Positions 1 through 8,119 of a stretch of DNA of 64,000 nucleotides are shown here, one piece after another. Numbering within the stretch: the first letter of the stretch is position 1; every line of letters starts with the position of its first letter. Source of the stretch: Planctomycetota bacterium (lineage in GTDB: Bacteria; Planctomycetota; UBA1135; GCA-002686595); NCBI GenBank assembly GCA_012959785.1, contig DUCM01000017.1:1-64000 (forward strand), in the 5' to 3' direction. The translations under genes were made by a program, and so were the position numbers. The notes beneath the pieces are model-generated. The model was not told the DNA's origin. It worked only from the letters and a program-made list of their open reading frames with translations, and ran no database searches.

Positions 1-48
1 GGCGCCTGCGGGAACTCCTTCAACTTGAGCAACGGCCTCGGATACTAG
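1..48 (+). CDS. 3' end of a secreted protein (partial at window edge)
   Basis: The first 48 bases read in frame as the C-terminal 15 residues of a protein ending in FNLSNGLGY, followed by TAG. The ending resembles the C-terminus of the metalloprotease at 43117-44496, which finishes in LSNGVEVTYCL, a kind of ending I associate with large secreted planctomycete proteins. The gene body lies outside the window, so function cannot be assigned. The call rests on this similarity and on GC-rich third positions; chance cannot be excluded over so short a stretch. Confidence 0.45.
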   Translation, partial: GACGNSFNLSNGLGY

Positions 49-66
49 CTCGGCCGCCAAATCAGC

Positions 67-101
67 GGGCCGGTCCGGACCAATCAGGTTCGGGCCGGCC
101 C
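67..101 (+). terminator. possible terminator hairpin after the left-edge gene
   Basis: GGGCCGG (67-73) pairs with CCGGCCC (95-101), and a 10-bp palindrome GGTCCGGACC sits inside. It begins 18 bases after the stop codon of the left-edge gene. There is no clear T tract, so intrinsic termination is uncertain. Confidence 0.3.
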
Positions 102-180
102 TTACTCGTTGCTGAAACCCTCTTTGCCGAGACCCCAAGCCTCAGCCTGTCATCGATCTGAGTCAGGCCTGGGCGGCTTC

Positions 181-357
181 CTATACCCGGTCGAAGAGCA
201 GGTGTTTCTTGACCCGTTGCTGATCGTATTCCGACATGGACTCGATCTCTTCCAGGGGGACATGGAAAGCGCGTTCAATCCATTCCTGCGAAAGCATTGA
301 CCAGTAAGAAATGGTCCCGTCGCGATGCAGTGTGGGAAATCGGTCCTTGATGGCCAT
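181..357 (-). CDS. small hypothetical protein (58 aa)
   Basis: An ATG-to-TAG frame encodes 58 residues beginning MAIKDRFPTLHRDGTISYWS. It is rich in charged and aromatic residues and low in Arg, Pro and Ala runs, unlike the antisense shadow frames common in this GC-rich DNA. No signal peptide, membrane segment or known domain is visible; the middle and C-terminal parts look helical (PLEEIESMSEYDQQRVKKH). No convincing ribosome binding site was found (CTGAAAG precedes the ATG). GC at third positions is lower than in neighbouring genes, which could mean recent acquisition. It lies 190 bases downstream of the Gfo/Idh gene on the same strand. Function unknown. Confidence 0.5.
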   Translation of the reverse strand: MAIKDRFPTLHRDGTISYWSMLSQEWIERAFHVPLEEIESMSEYDQQRVKKHLLFDRV

Positions 358-547
358 CTTTCAGGGGTGGCCCAAGCGAATGGACTCACAGTTTGATTCG
401 GGTGGAGGATGAGTACCTGAAGGAGCGCGCCAGCAGGGGAAAACTGGCGCATCGACACCCTTTTAGCTGACGCCGGGTCCCTCATCAAGGCTCCCAAAGC
501 CCGAGTGTTAGAACTTACCCCCGGCTCGGCCACTGGCCGCGAATGCC

Positions 548-1846
548 TCAGACGAATTGAGTCACGCCGGGCACGGCAATGGGGCAATCGGGCGCTGCGC
601 CCCACTCGTACTGCGCCGGGGAGAGGTCGAGGGTGGAATTGAGGACCTGCTCGCGGGTTACGGTGCGGCCCGTGTAGGCCGCGAGGCGGCCCATCATGGC
701 CATGAGCGTCGAGTCGCACGCGTACTCAGAGTTGTTGATCGGCTCGTTGGAACGAATGGCCCGAAACAAGGCATCGTGCTCGTTCTGGTACATGTCGTCG
801 GGACCCTCGCCCCGATAGCGCCAGTCCCAGGCGCCGCTTTTTACCGTGTGGCGCTGGATGTTGGCGCTGCCGCGGGTGCCGTACACGAAGTCGGAGACAT
901 CGGTGTCCGAGTCGGTCCACTGTCGGCAAGAGGAGAAGCCGCGCACGCCGTCAGCCCACTCGTAGACCGTGTTGAAGTGGTCATAGACATTGCCGTATTT
1001 TTCCCCGGTGCGCTGCACGCGGCCGCCGCTGGAGGAGGCCTTGACCGGGTAGGAGCCCTTGGCCCAGGCCAACTTGTCGAGGCTGTGGATGTGTTGTTCG
1101 GCGATGTGATCGCCGGAGAGCCAAGTGAAGTAGAGCCAGTTGCGCATTTGGTACTCCATGCGGCTCCAGTCCGGGCTGTCGCCGCGGTGCCAGAGGCCCC
1201 CGGCGTTGTAGGTGGTCTGCATGGCGATGATCTCACCGATGGCCCCAGCGTGAATGCGCTCGACCGTTTCCTGTTTGGCCCACTGGTAGCGGTAGCACAG
1301 GCCCGAAACCAAGCTCAGGCCCTTGCCTGCAGCCTCCTCGCCCGCCTTGCGAATACGCCGCAGACCCACGGCATCCGTGGCCACGGGTTTCTCCACGAAG
1401 AGATGCCGACCGGCAGCCACCGCCGCTTCCACATGCAAGGGCCGGAAGTGCGGCGAGGTGGCGAGCAGAACCACATCGCAGGCCTCGATCACGCCCTTGT
1501 AGGCATCGAAGCCCACGAAGCGGCGCTCGGGCGGGACATCCAACTTGTCCTGCAGATCCTCTTGGCCCTCGAGGTTCTTGAGGCAGCCTTCGAGTTGATC
1601 GGAGAAGGTGTCGCCGAGGGCCACCAGCTTCACATTCTCGTCGGCGCGCAGCGCGTTGGCCGCCGCGCCGCCACCCCGTCCGCCGCAACCGACGAGGCCC
1701 ACGCGCAGGAGCTCCGAGCCACCGGGCACGAGGATCTTTTTCGCCGAAGCGTAGGGCGCCAGGCCCGCCCCCGCGACGACGGCTGCGCCGCTGCGTAGGA
1801 GGTCACGGCGGGAAGGCGCGCGGGAAGTCTTCTTGGGCTGACTCAT
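548..1846 (-). CDS. Gfo/Idh/MocA family oxidoreductase, Tat-exported
   Basis: A 432-residue NAD(P)-dependent oxidoreductase of the Gfo/Idh/MocA family, likely acting on a sugar or cyclitol outside the cytoplasm. The N-terminus has a twin-arginine signal (SRRDLLRSGAAVVAGAG, residues about 12-28). The Rossmann fold follows with GLVGCGGRGGGAA, and the family EKPVATD motif, which normally carries the catalytic lysine, is near residue 155. The C-terminal part fits the Gfo/Idh substrate domain. Secreted, Tat-dependent members are strongly expanded in Planctomycetota. The start codon overlaps the apbE stop as ATGA, implying translational coupling. The substrate cannot be read from sequence. Confidence 0.88.
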   Translation of the reverse strand: MSQPKKTSRAPSRRDLLRSGAAVVAGAGLAPYASAKKILVPGGSELLRVGLVGCGGRGGGAAANALRADENVKLVALGDTFSDQLEGCLKNLEGQEDLQDKLDVPPERRFVGFDAYKGVIEACDVVLLATSPHFRPLHVEAAVAAGRHLFVEKPVATDAVGLRRIRKAGEEAAGKGLSLVSGLCYRYQWAKQETVERIHAGAIGEIIAMQTTYNAGGLWHRGDSPDWSRMEYQMRNWLYFTWLSGDHIAEQHIHSLDKLAWAKGSYPVKASSSGGRVQRTGEKYGNVYDHFNTVYEWADGVRGFSSCRQWTDSDTDVSDFVYGTRGSANIQRHTVKSGAWDWRYRGEGPDDMYQNEHDALFRAIRSNEPINNSEYACDSTLMAMMGRLAAYTGRTVTREQVLNSTLDLSPAQYEWGAAPDCPIAVPGVTQFV

Positions 1847-2913
1847 GGGAGGCTCGGAGATCTAGGTGCTGGGTTGGGGGAGAAGTGAGAGCTAGGCTTG
1901 GCCATCTTCCCCTCGAATCCCGGGGATGCGCAAGTCCTGGTGTCCTTCTTTTCTCGCCAGAAGAAGCAGACGTCAAGGTCAGCGTTCATTCCAACCCAGC
2001 AAAGCCCCTCCTCGGGACCCAGCACGGAAGCTGCCGAGGCCGCGCCGTCGGCGGCCATGGCCGTGGGAGCCACCACGCACACCGTGGCCGCCCCCGAAAG
2101 AGCCCAGCCCGTGCGCGGGTCGATGATGTGTGAGTAGCGCTGGCCCCCGATTTCCACGAAGCGGTAGGCGTCGCCGGAGGTGGCCACGGCTTCGTTCACG
2201 AGTTCGAGACGCAGGTTCTCGCCGGGAGCCTCAACCTCGACGCGCCAGGCCCGCCGGCCCGGCGGCGCGCGGCCTACGCGCAGGTCGCCGCCGCCGTCCA
2301 CCAGGACCCGCTCGATGCCCTCCCGGGCGAGCAGATCCAAGGCTTCGTCCAGGGCAAAACCCTTGGCGATGCCACCGAGGTCGATGGCTAGACCGCGCCT
2401 CTCCAGGCGCACCTGCTTTTCGGCGAAGTTGAATAACAAGGCCGCGCCTCCCACCAGCGCACAGGCGTCCGCGAGCTCTGCTTGCCCGGGCACGCGTTGC
2501 GCTCGTCGTGTTCGTCGCCAGAGTTTCACGAGCGGCGCCACGGTCACATCGAAAGCGCCGCTCGTTGCACGCCGCAACTCGTCGGCCGCCACGAGATTGC
2601 GCCACAAATCAGAGGACACTCCGGTCCACGGGCCACCGCCCTCGGCACGGGCCGCCTGAACCAGACGGCTCACTTCGCTCTCCAACAAGAAATTGCTCAA
2701 GCGCCCCTCGATCTCGTCGATGCGCTCCCAAGTTTTCATCGCGGCCGCCGCGGCAGCCTCGGCGTTCTGCGTATAGAGCACCAAGCGGAAGGGACAGCCC
2801 ATCTTGCGCGCCGTGAATTCGTGGCGTTCGAGAGGCACGGCAGCGCAGGCGCTGAGGCTCAAGTACAGAGCGACGGCTGCGAGGAAACCCGAAATGCGTG
2901 GGGGGGCGACCAT
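1843..2913 (-). CDS. apbE: FAD:protein FMN transferase (ApbE), lipoprotein
   Basis: This 356-residue protein matches ApbE, which covalently attaches FMN to Thr/Ser of exported flavoproteins. It starts with a lipoprotein signal (lipobox LSAC, residues about 20-23). Family motifs include DLGGIAKGFALDEAL, the glycine-rich VDGGGDLRVG, and SGDAYRF followed by YSHIIDPRTGWAL, which matches the ApbE substrate and metal-binding core. The tail after about residue 320 is low complexity. It is the first gene of a two-gene operon with the Gfo/Idh gene. No obvious flavinylation motif was seen in that partner, so its client is unknown. A TAGAGT -10-like box lies 11 bases before the ATG. Confidence 0.88.
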   Translation of the reverse strand: MVAPPRISGFLAAVALYLSLSACAAVPLERHEFTARKMGCPFRLVLYTQNAEAAAAAAMKTWERIDEIEGRLSNFLLESEVSRLVQAARAEGGGPWTGVSSDLWRNLVAADELRRATSGAFDVTVAPLVKLWRRTRRAQRVPGQAELADACALVGGAALLFNFAEKQVRLERRGLAIDLGGIAKGFALDEALDLLAREGIERVLVDGGGDLRVGRAPPGRRAWRVEVEAPGENLRLELVNEAVATSGDAYRFVEIGGQRYSHIIDPRTGWALSGAATVCVVAPTAMAADGAASAASVLGPEEGLCWVGMNADLDVCFFWREKKDTRTCASPGFEGKMAKPSSHFSPNPAPRSPSLP

Positions 2914-2989
2914 GGATAGTCGAAACTCTAACCCGGCCTATTCATGGCCGGCACATGAACAGGCCGAGATAACTCATTGCCCGCACTCA

Positions 2990-3018
2990 TTGCCCACCAA
3001 GGGCGGACGCGCTAGAGT
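2990..3018 (+). promoter_or_regulatory. sigma-70-like promoter for the SUMF1-phosphatase operon
   Basis: TTGCCC (2990-2995) is followed by a 17-base spacer and TAGAGT (3013-3018), 33 bases before the ATG at 3052. It lies in the divergent gap with apbE, next to the inverted pair CCGGCC / GGCCGG. Confidence 0.5.
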
Positions 3019-3051
3019 CTGTGCGCGTCGATCCCCTGCGCATTCCCCTCC

Positions 3052-4155
3052 ATGCCCCCGATCCTTCTCACCAGCCTACTGCTGGTCCCGTCCTTGATGG
3101 ATGGCCAGGAAACGAGGCCCTCGATCTACCCCGAGACCCCGGCCGGATCGCCGCCGGTATTGGCCGTGGAACACGCCCTGGCAGCCACCCCAGAGGACAT
3201 GCGGGCCTACGAAGAGCGCCTACCGGGTTCGGATTTGCGCTTCAAAATGTTGCCCATCCCCGGCGGCAGTTTTCTCATGGGCTCGCCTGAGAGCGAAGCG
3301 GAACGCCAGAACTACGAGGGCCCCCAGCACAAGGTCACCCTCTCGCCCTTCTGGATCGAAGTCCACGAAGTCACTTGGGATGAGTACCAGCCCTTCATGC
3401 TCAAACTCGATCTCGAGGCGCGCCGCCGAAAGGGATCCGAGGGCGCTCCCCAAGACGCCTGGGCCGATGCCGTCACGCGCCCCACGCCTCCCTATGTGCC
3501 CATGGATTTCTCGATGGGTATCGAGGGCAGGCCCGCGGTCTGCATGACCCAGTTCGCGGCCAAGCAGTACACCAAGTGGCTCTCGATGAAGACCGGGCGC
3601 TTCTACCGCCTGCCCACCGAGGCCGAGTGGGAGTACGCCTGCCGCGCGGGCACCACGACCCGTTACTCGTGGGGCGACGACGCCGGTGACGCCGCGGAAT
3701 ACGCCTGGTTTTTCGACAACGCCGACGACTCCTACCAACCCGTCATGACGCGCAGGGCCAACCCCTGGGGCCTCTTCGACATGCACGGGAATGTGGCCGA
3801 GTGGGTGCTCGACGGCTTTGAAAAGGACGCCTACGACCGCGGCGGCGCCGAGACCGTCCACGATCCCCTGGTGCTGCCCGTGAAACTCTACCCGCGGGTG
3901 GTGCGCGGCGGATCATGGGACGATGACCCCAACCGCCTGCGCAGTGCTGCCCGTCGGCGCTCGACCAAATCCTGGAAGATCCAGGATCCCCAACTTCCCA
4001 AGAGTATCTGGTACCACACCGACGCTCCCTTCGTGGGGTTTCGGGTGGTCCGGCCCTTCCTCGCGCCTGCACCCGGGGAACGCGCCAGGTACTGGGAAGC
4101 CGACATCGGATCGATCCAGAAAATCGAAGACAAGCAACGCCGCGGCGAACGCTAG
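3052..4155 (+). CDS. secreted SUMF1/formylglycine-generating-enzyme-fold protein
   Basis: A 367-residue protein with a short signal peptide (LLTSLLLVPSLMDGQ) and one SUMF1/FGE-sulfatase fold domain (residues about 60-340). Typical blocks are present in order: GGSFLMGSPESEAER, VTLSPFWIEVHEVT, RLPTEAEWEYACRAG, NPWGLFDMHGNVAEW and VVRGGSW. In true formylglycine-generating enzymes the GGSW block is followed by copper-binding cysteines; here it reads GGSWDDDPNRLRSAARR, with none. The protein is therefore unlikely to oxidise sulfatase cysteines and more likely has a binding or other role, as do many SUMF1 paralogues in Planctomycetota. It heads a four-gene rightward operon. Confidence 0.85.
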   Translation: MPPILLTSLLLVPSLMDGQETRPSIYPETPAGSPPVLAVEHALAATPEDMRAYEERLPGSDLRFKMLPIPGGSFLMGSPESEAERQNYEGPQHKVTLSPFWIEVHEVTWDEYQPFMLKLDLEARRRKGSEGAPQDAWADAVTRPTPPYVPMDFSMGIEGRPAVCMTQFAAKQYTKWLSMKTGRFYRLPTEAEWEYACRAGTTTRYSWGDDAGDAAEYAWFFDNADDSYQPVMTRRANPWGLFDMHGNVAEWVLDGFEKDAYDRGGAETVHDPLVLPVKLYPRVVRGGSWDDDPNRLRSAARRRSTKSWKIQDPQLPKSIWYHTDAPFVGFRVVRPFLAPAPGERARYWEADIGSIQKIEDKQRRGER

Positions 4156-4167
4156 CCCGCATTTACC

Positions 4168-4635
4168 ATGAAACGCCAATTTCTCATCAGCCTGCCCCTC
4201 GCCACCTGCCTCGTGCTCCTCGCGGGAGCCGCGAGCCCCACTCTTCAAGACACTCAAGGCGACCACGCTGAAGACGAGGACCAATCGCCCTTGGCGCAGG
4301 GCATGTCCCGCCTCAACCGTTCCCTGCGCACGCTGCGCAAGGCGCTGCGAGACGAGAGCCGCAAGGCCGAATCCCTGGAGGCCATCGTGGACGCCCAGCG
4401 CGGCGTCTCCCAAGCCAAGACCGAAGTGCCGCCCTTCACAGCCGCGCAACCCGAGGACGAGCGCGAGGCCTTCGTGCTCGCCTACCGGCTGCAGATGATC
4501 CAAGTCGAGCGGGATCTGCTTGACTTGGAAAAAGCCCTCCTTTCCGGCGACGACCAGGCGGCTCAAAAAATGCTGCGCACCGTCAAGCGCCGCGAAGGAC
4601 CGGGTCACGAGAAGTTCACCGAGGAAGAAGAGTAG
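4168..4635 (+). CDS. secreted helical protein, possibly cytochrome b562-like
   Basis: A 155-residue protein with a clear signal peptide (MKRQFLISLPLATCLVLLAGA) followed by an acidic linker and an all-helical, charge-rich domain (residues about 45-145). Size and helix pattern recall the four-helix cytochrome b562 family. The heme ligands would be a Met near the start and a His near the end: the domain opens GMSRLNRSLRTLRKAL and has His near GPGHEKF, but this assignment is weak. It ends in an acidic EEEE tail. It sits 12 bases after the SUMF1 gene and 9 bases before the phosphatase gene, so it is probably co-transcribed. Confidence 0.7.
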   Translation: MKRQFLISLPLATCLVLLAGAASPTLQDTQGDHAEDEDQSPLAQGMSRLNRSLRTLRKALRDESRKAESLEAIVDAQRGVSQAKTEVPPFTAAQPEDEREAFVLAYRLQMIQVERDLLDLEKALLSGDDQAAQKMLRTVKRREGPGHEKFTEEEE

Positions 4636-4644
4636 CCGCTCACC

Positions 4645-7332
4645 GTGGCATCCGCCGCCCTCGTCGTCGCCCTGTGCTTGCTCGGGATGCGAATGCCCGG
4701 CAGGTTGAGCCAGGAGTGGTCAGCGCAAGTTCCCCCTGCCACCCGGCGCACCTGGTTGGGACCGGGGCTCTACGCCTGTCGCTTGCAGGACTGGCGCCTG
4801 GCCGAGGGCCGCATCGAGTGCCTCGAAGGCGCGGCTAACAAACCGATCCGCGTGGTCCACAGCCTGCGCGCCACCCTCGGCAGCCAAACTGCGAGTTTCG
4901 AGGCTGAGGTGATCGTCGCCCCCGGTGACGGCAGCCCCACGAACCCGGGGGCGAGTTGCGCCGGGCTGCTTCTCGGCGCCGGCGGAGAGGCCATCCCCTA
5001 CCAATTGAGTGCCCTCTGCCACACTCGCCCGGCCCCGGACGGCGGACTGGCGGTGGGCGTCGATGCCGCGGGCCGGGTGGTCTTCCGCGACAACGAAACC
5101 AACCACACCCCCGGCAACTGGAGCGTGGGAGGCCGTCTGAAAGAGGGCGAGTTCGAGACTCTGACCGCTGCTGAACGCAGCGACCCGGTCCGTGGACGGC
5201 CGATGCCGGAAACCTTTCGGTTGCACCTGACCGCGCAGCCAGAGGGCGTGGCTTACACCCTTCTTGTCGAGGTCTTCGACGCCACGCGTGGCGAGCTCTG
5301 GAGTTCGGCCACTTTGCAGGGGGTAACCCCCGCGCTCGTGGAGGGCAACCTTTCGATCTTCTCGCACCTCTCGGCCAACGCACAGGGCACGGGCTGGAGT
5401 TTCCGAGGCTGGCGCGCCTGGGGTGAGAAAATCCTGTTGCACACCGAGCGCGATTTCGGACCTGTGCTTGCAACCCAGTTCACGGTCCACAATCGGACCC
5501 TCAAGCTCACAGCCCAGATGCCGCCCCTGGGCGACGACGATGCCAGCGCAGCGCACCTCGCCACCCTGGAGAATGGCGAGTGGTGCACGCGCGCCAGCGC
5601 TCAACTCGAAGAGGACGCTTATGTGTTCGCCTTTCGCGTGGAGGACTGGGACTCGAGCCGGGTCTGTGAGTACCGCGTGACCTACGACCTGCGCTTGGGC
5701 CCCGAGCAAACCACCGAGTGCCACTGGCAAGGGACGATTCCCCGCGAGCCCGGTCCCTCCGAGCCCCTGGTGGTGGCTGCCTTCACCGGCAACAAGCACT
5801 TCACCGGCGGCATCCGATGGAACTCTGAGGGCGTCTGGTTTCCCCACCTCGACATCGTGCGCGCCGTGCGTCACCACGATCCCGACCTGCTGTTCTTCTC
5901 GGGCGACCAGATCTACGAGGGCGACTTGACTGGAGCGCAGCGCCGGCCGGCTCACAAGGCGCGCCTCGACTACCTCGACAAGTGGTATCGCTGGTGTTGG
6001 GCCTTCGGCGACTTGACCCGTGACCGGCCCACGATTTCGATCCCCGACGACCACGACATCTACCAGGGCAATCTATGGGGGGCAGGCGGCCGCGCTGCCC
6101 AGCACCAGGACGACGGTGGCTACACCATGGAAGCACGCTTCGTGCGCATGGTGGAACGCACCCAGACCAGTCACCTGCCTGACCCCTTCGACCCGACCCC
6201 CGTGGAGCAGGGGATTGGCGTCTACTACACCAGCCTTGACTACGGAGGCGTGTCCTTCGCCATCATCGAGGACCGCAAGTTCAAGTCCAGCGCCACGCCC
6301 CTCGTGCCCGCGGGTAAATGCGTCAACGGTTGGTTCCAGAGCGAGGACTTCGATCCCAGCACAGAATCGGATGTGGCCGGAGCCGTGCTCCTGGGTGAGC
6401 GCCAACTCACTTTCCTCGAAGCCTGGGCCCTGGACTGGCCCCCGGAAGTCTGGCTCAAGTGCGTGCTCTCCCAGACCATCTTCACTAACCTCGCCACCCT
6501 GCCCCAGGCAGCGAAGAGCGGATCGGTGCTGCCGGGTCTCTTGACCCTGCCCCTGGGCGAGTACGCAAAGGGCGATCGGCTCGCGGCGGACACCGACTCG
6601 GGCGGTTGGCCCTCCTCGGGTCGCGACCGGGCTGTCACACGCATGCGCCGGGCGTTCGCCTTTCACATTGCCGGCGACCAGCACCTGGGCAGCCTCTCGC
6701 GCTACGGCATCGAAGAGTTCGACGACGCGGGCTTTGCCTTCTGTGTGCCCTCCATCGCCAACACCTGGCCGCGACGCTGGTTTCCGCCCCAGGCTGGTCT
6801 CGACCGAGAGCCAGGAGCGCCGCGTTACACGGGTTGTTTCCACGACGGCTTCGGCAACCGCGTGCGGGTCTTGGCGGTCTCGAACCCGCGCCAGAGCGGA
6901 CAGGAACCCACGGCCCTGCACGACCGCGCACCTGGTTACGGCATCGTGCGTTTCTTCAAGCAGACCCAACAGATCACTGTGGAGTGCTGGCCGCGCTCGA
7001 GCGACCCCACAGATCACGCGGCGCCGCAGTACGCCGGCTGGCCCCGCACCCTGCTGCCCATGGCCCCGAGGAAGGGATCCCTTTTCCTGCCGCCGGTGGA
7101 AGTTTCGGGACTCAGCGATCCGTTGGTACACATCACCCGCGAGGGGCCGCAGGGCCTGCTCGAAGTCCTCTACACCCGCCGCGTCCACGGCTCGCGGATG
7201 GAACTCGCCGTGGACCGGCCGGGGAGCTACAACTTGCGCATCGGCCCCGCCGCCGAGGGCGCCCACGCCTGGCTAAGAAACCTCACGGCGGGCCCCCGAG
7301 GCGCCCCTCTACGGCGCGTCGAAATCCCCTGA
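4645..7332 (+). CDS. PhoD-type alkaline phosphatase / metallophosphatase
   Basis: An 895-residue secreted metallophosphatase starting at GTG, with an N-terminal hydrophobic export segment. The first 370 residues look like beta-sandwich domains. The catalytic domain carries LLFFSGDQIYEGD (about residue 416), ISIPDDHDIYQGNLWG (about 468), and IAGDQHLGSLSRYG near residue 675, the metal-binding blocks of the PhoD family. PhoD enzymes hydrolyse phosphate mono- and diesters outside the cytoplasm. Members are usually 450-600 residues; the extra length is the N-terminal extension. It is third in the 3052-7935 operon, 3 bases before the HAD hydrolase. No Pho box was recognised. Confidence 0.82.
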   Translation: MASAALVVALCLLGMRMPGRLSQEWSAQVPPATRRTWLGPGLYACRLQDWRLAEGRIECLEGAANKPIRVVHSLRATLGSQTASFEAEVIVAPGDGSPTNPGASCAGLLLGAGGEAIPYQLSALCHTRPAPDGGLAVGVDAAGRVVFRDNETNHTPGNWSVGGRLKEGEFETLTAAERSDPVRGRPMPETFRLHLTAQPEGVAYTLLVEVFDATRGELWSSATLQGVTPALVEGNLSIFSHLSANAQGTGWSFRGWRAWGEKILLHTERDFGPVLATQFTVHNRTLKLTAQMPPLGDDDASAAHLATLENGEWCTRASAQLEEDAYVFAFRVEDWDSSRVCEYRVTYDLRLGPEQTTECHWQGTIPREPGPSEPLVVAAFTGNKHFTGGIRWNSEGVWFPHLDIVRAVRHHDPDLLFFSGDQIYEGDLTGAQRRPAHKARLDYLDKWYRWCWAFGDLTRDRPTISIPDDHDIYQGNLWGAGGRAAQHQDDGGYTMEARFVRMVERTQTSHLPDPFDPTPVEQGIGVYYTSLDYGGVSFAIIEDRKFKSSATPLVPAGKCVNGWFQSEDFDPSTESDVAGAVLLGERQLTFLEAWALDWPPEVWLKCVLSQTIFTNLATLPQAAKSGSVLPGLLTLPLGEYAKGDRLAADTDSGGWPSSGRDRAVTRMRRAFAFHIAGDQHLGSLSRYGIEEFDDAGFAFCVPSIANTWPRRWFPPQAGLDREPGAPRYTGCFHDGFGNRVRVLAVSNPRQSGQEPTALHDRAPGYGIVRFFKQTQQITVECWPRSSDPTDHAAPQYAGWPRTLLPMAPRKGSLFLPPVEVSGLSDPLVHITREGPQGLLEVLYTRRVHGSRMELAVDRPGSYNLRIGPAAEGAHAWLRNLTAGPRGAPLRRVEIP

Positions 7333-7335
7333 CCC

Positions 7336-7935
7336 ATGCAACCCTCCGCCCTGCTCGTCGACCTCGACGGAACACTCTACGCAGCGCGACCGGTGAAGCT
7401 CGCCATGGCCCTGGCCTTGGTCTGGGCCGGGCCGCGGACCTGGGCGGTCATTCGCGCCTTTCGCCGGCAGCACGAACGCATCCGCGACGAGGAACTCGAT
7501 GCGCCCGAGGGGGCCTTTGCCCTGCAAATCGAGGCCACGGCCCGAGAACTCGGCCGCGAGGCGAGCGCCATCGAAGCTGTCGTACACGAGTGGATGATCC
7601 GTCGGCCCCTACCCTGGCTGCGCCGTTTTCGGCGCCAGAGCCTGATCGCCGAGTTGCGCGCCTTTGCCGCCGATGGTGGACGCCTGGCCCTGGTAAGCGA
7701 CTACCCCGCGCGGGAGAAGCTCGCTGCCCTTGGCCTCGACGATTTGTTCGAGGTGGTGGTGGCGAGCGGCGAAGCCGGAGGGCCCACGCGGCTCAAGCCG
7801 GCACCCGACGGTTACCTCGCAGCCGCTCGCGCCCTGGGCGTCGAAGCCCGGGAGTGTCTGGTCCTGGGCGACCGTGACGATGTCGATGGCGCCGCGGCCC
7901 GCGGCGCGGGCATGGGCTTCCGCCTGGTTCCCTGA
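7336..7935 (+). CDS. HAD-superfamily hydrolase
   Basis: A 199-residue cytoplasmic HAD hydrolase. Motif I is VDLDGTLYA (nucleophile Asp), motif II is LVSDYPAR, motif III is the Lys in RLKPAPDGY, and motif IV is VLGDRDDVDGAAARG. An alpha-helical cap lies between motifs I and II (about residues 20-100), as in phosphoglycolate phosphatase-like members. Likely a small-molecule phosphatase. It closes the operon, following the PhoD-type gene after 3 bases, which may link it to phosphate scavenging, but its substrate cannot be inferred. Confidence 0.85.
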   Translation: MQPSALLVDLDGTLYAARPVKLAMALALVWAGPRTWAVIRAFRRQHERIRDEELDAPEGAFALQIEATARELGREASAIEAVVHEWMIRRPLPWLRRFRRQSLIAELRAFAADGGRLALVSDYPAREKLAALGLDDLFEVVVASGEAGGPTRLKPAPDGYLAAARALGVEARECLVLGDRDDVDGAAARGAGMGFRLVP

Positions 7936-8060
7936 AGAGGAGGGCGGGAGACTCGGCCCATGACTCTCATCAGGGAAGGGTCGCCCCAGGAAACTCGCCC
8001 CACCAGCTTCGCGAAGCGGGAAGGCCTGTTTCGCGCAACGATGCTCCGAGTCCGGTTTTC

Positions 8061-8078
8061 TCGGGAGTTTTCTCCCGA
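8061..8078 (+). terminator. possible terminator hairpin after the HAD gene
   Basis: TCGGGAG and CTCCCGA pair around a TTTT loop, flanked by T-rich and A-rich stretches. It lies about 125 bases after the HAD stop and before the selenoprotein candidate. There is no T run immediately after the stem. Confidence 0.3.
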
Positions 8079-8119
8079 AAAGCGTCCGCTAGACGGGCAT
8101 TCCCCCGTACACCGGAACC

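Noticed and set aside
427..450. Perfect 7-bp inverted repeat GCGCCAG/CTGGCGC as terminator of the Gfo/Idh operon
   Set aside because: No T tract on either side and it lies over 95 bases past the stop; common by chance in this GC-rich DNA.
150..719. 189-codon reverse frame
   Set aside because: Overlaps the Gfo/Idh gene in another frame and has Arg/Pro-rich shadow composition.
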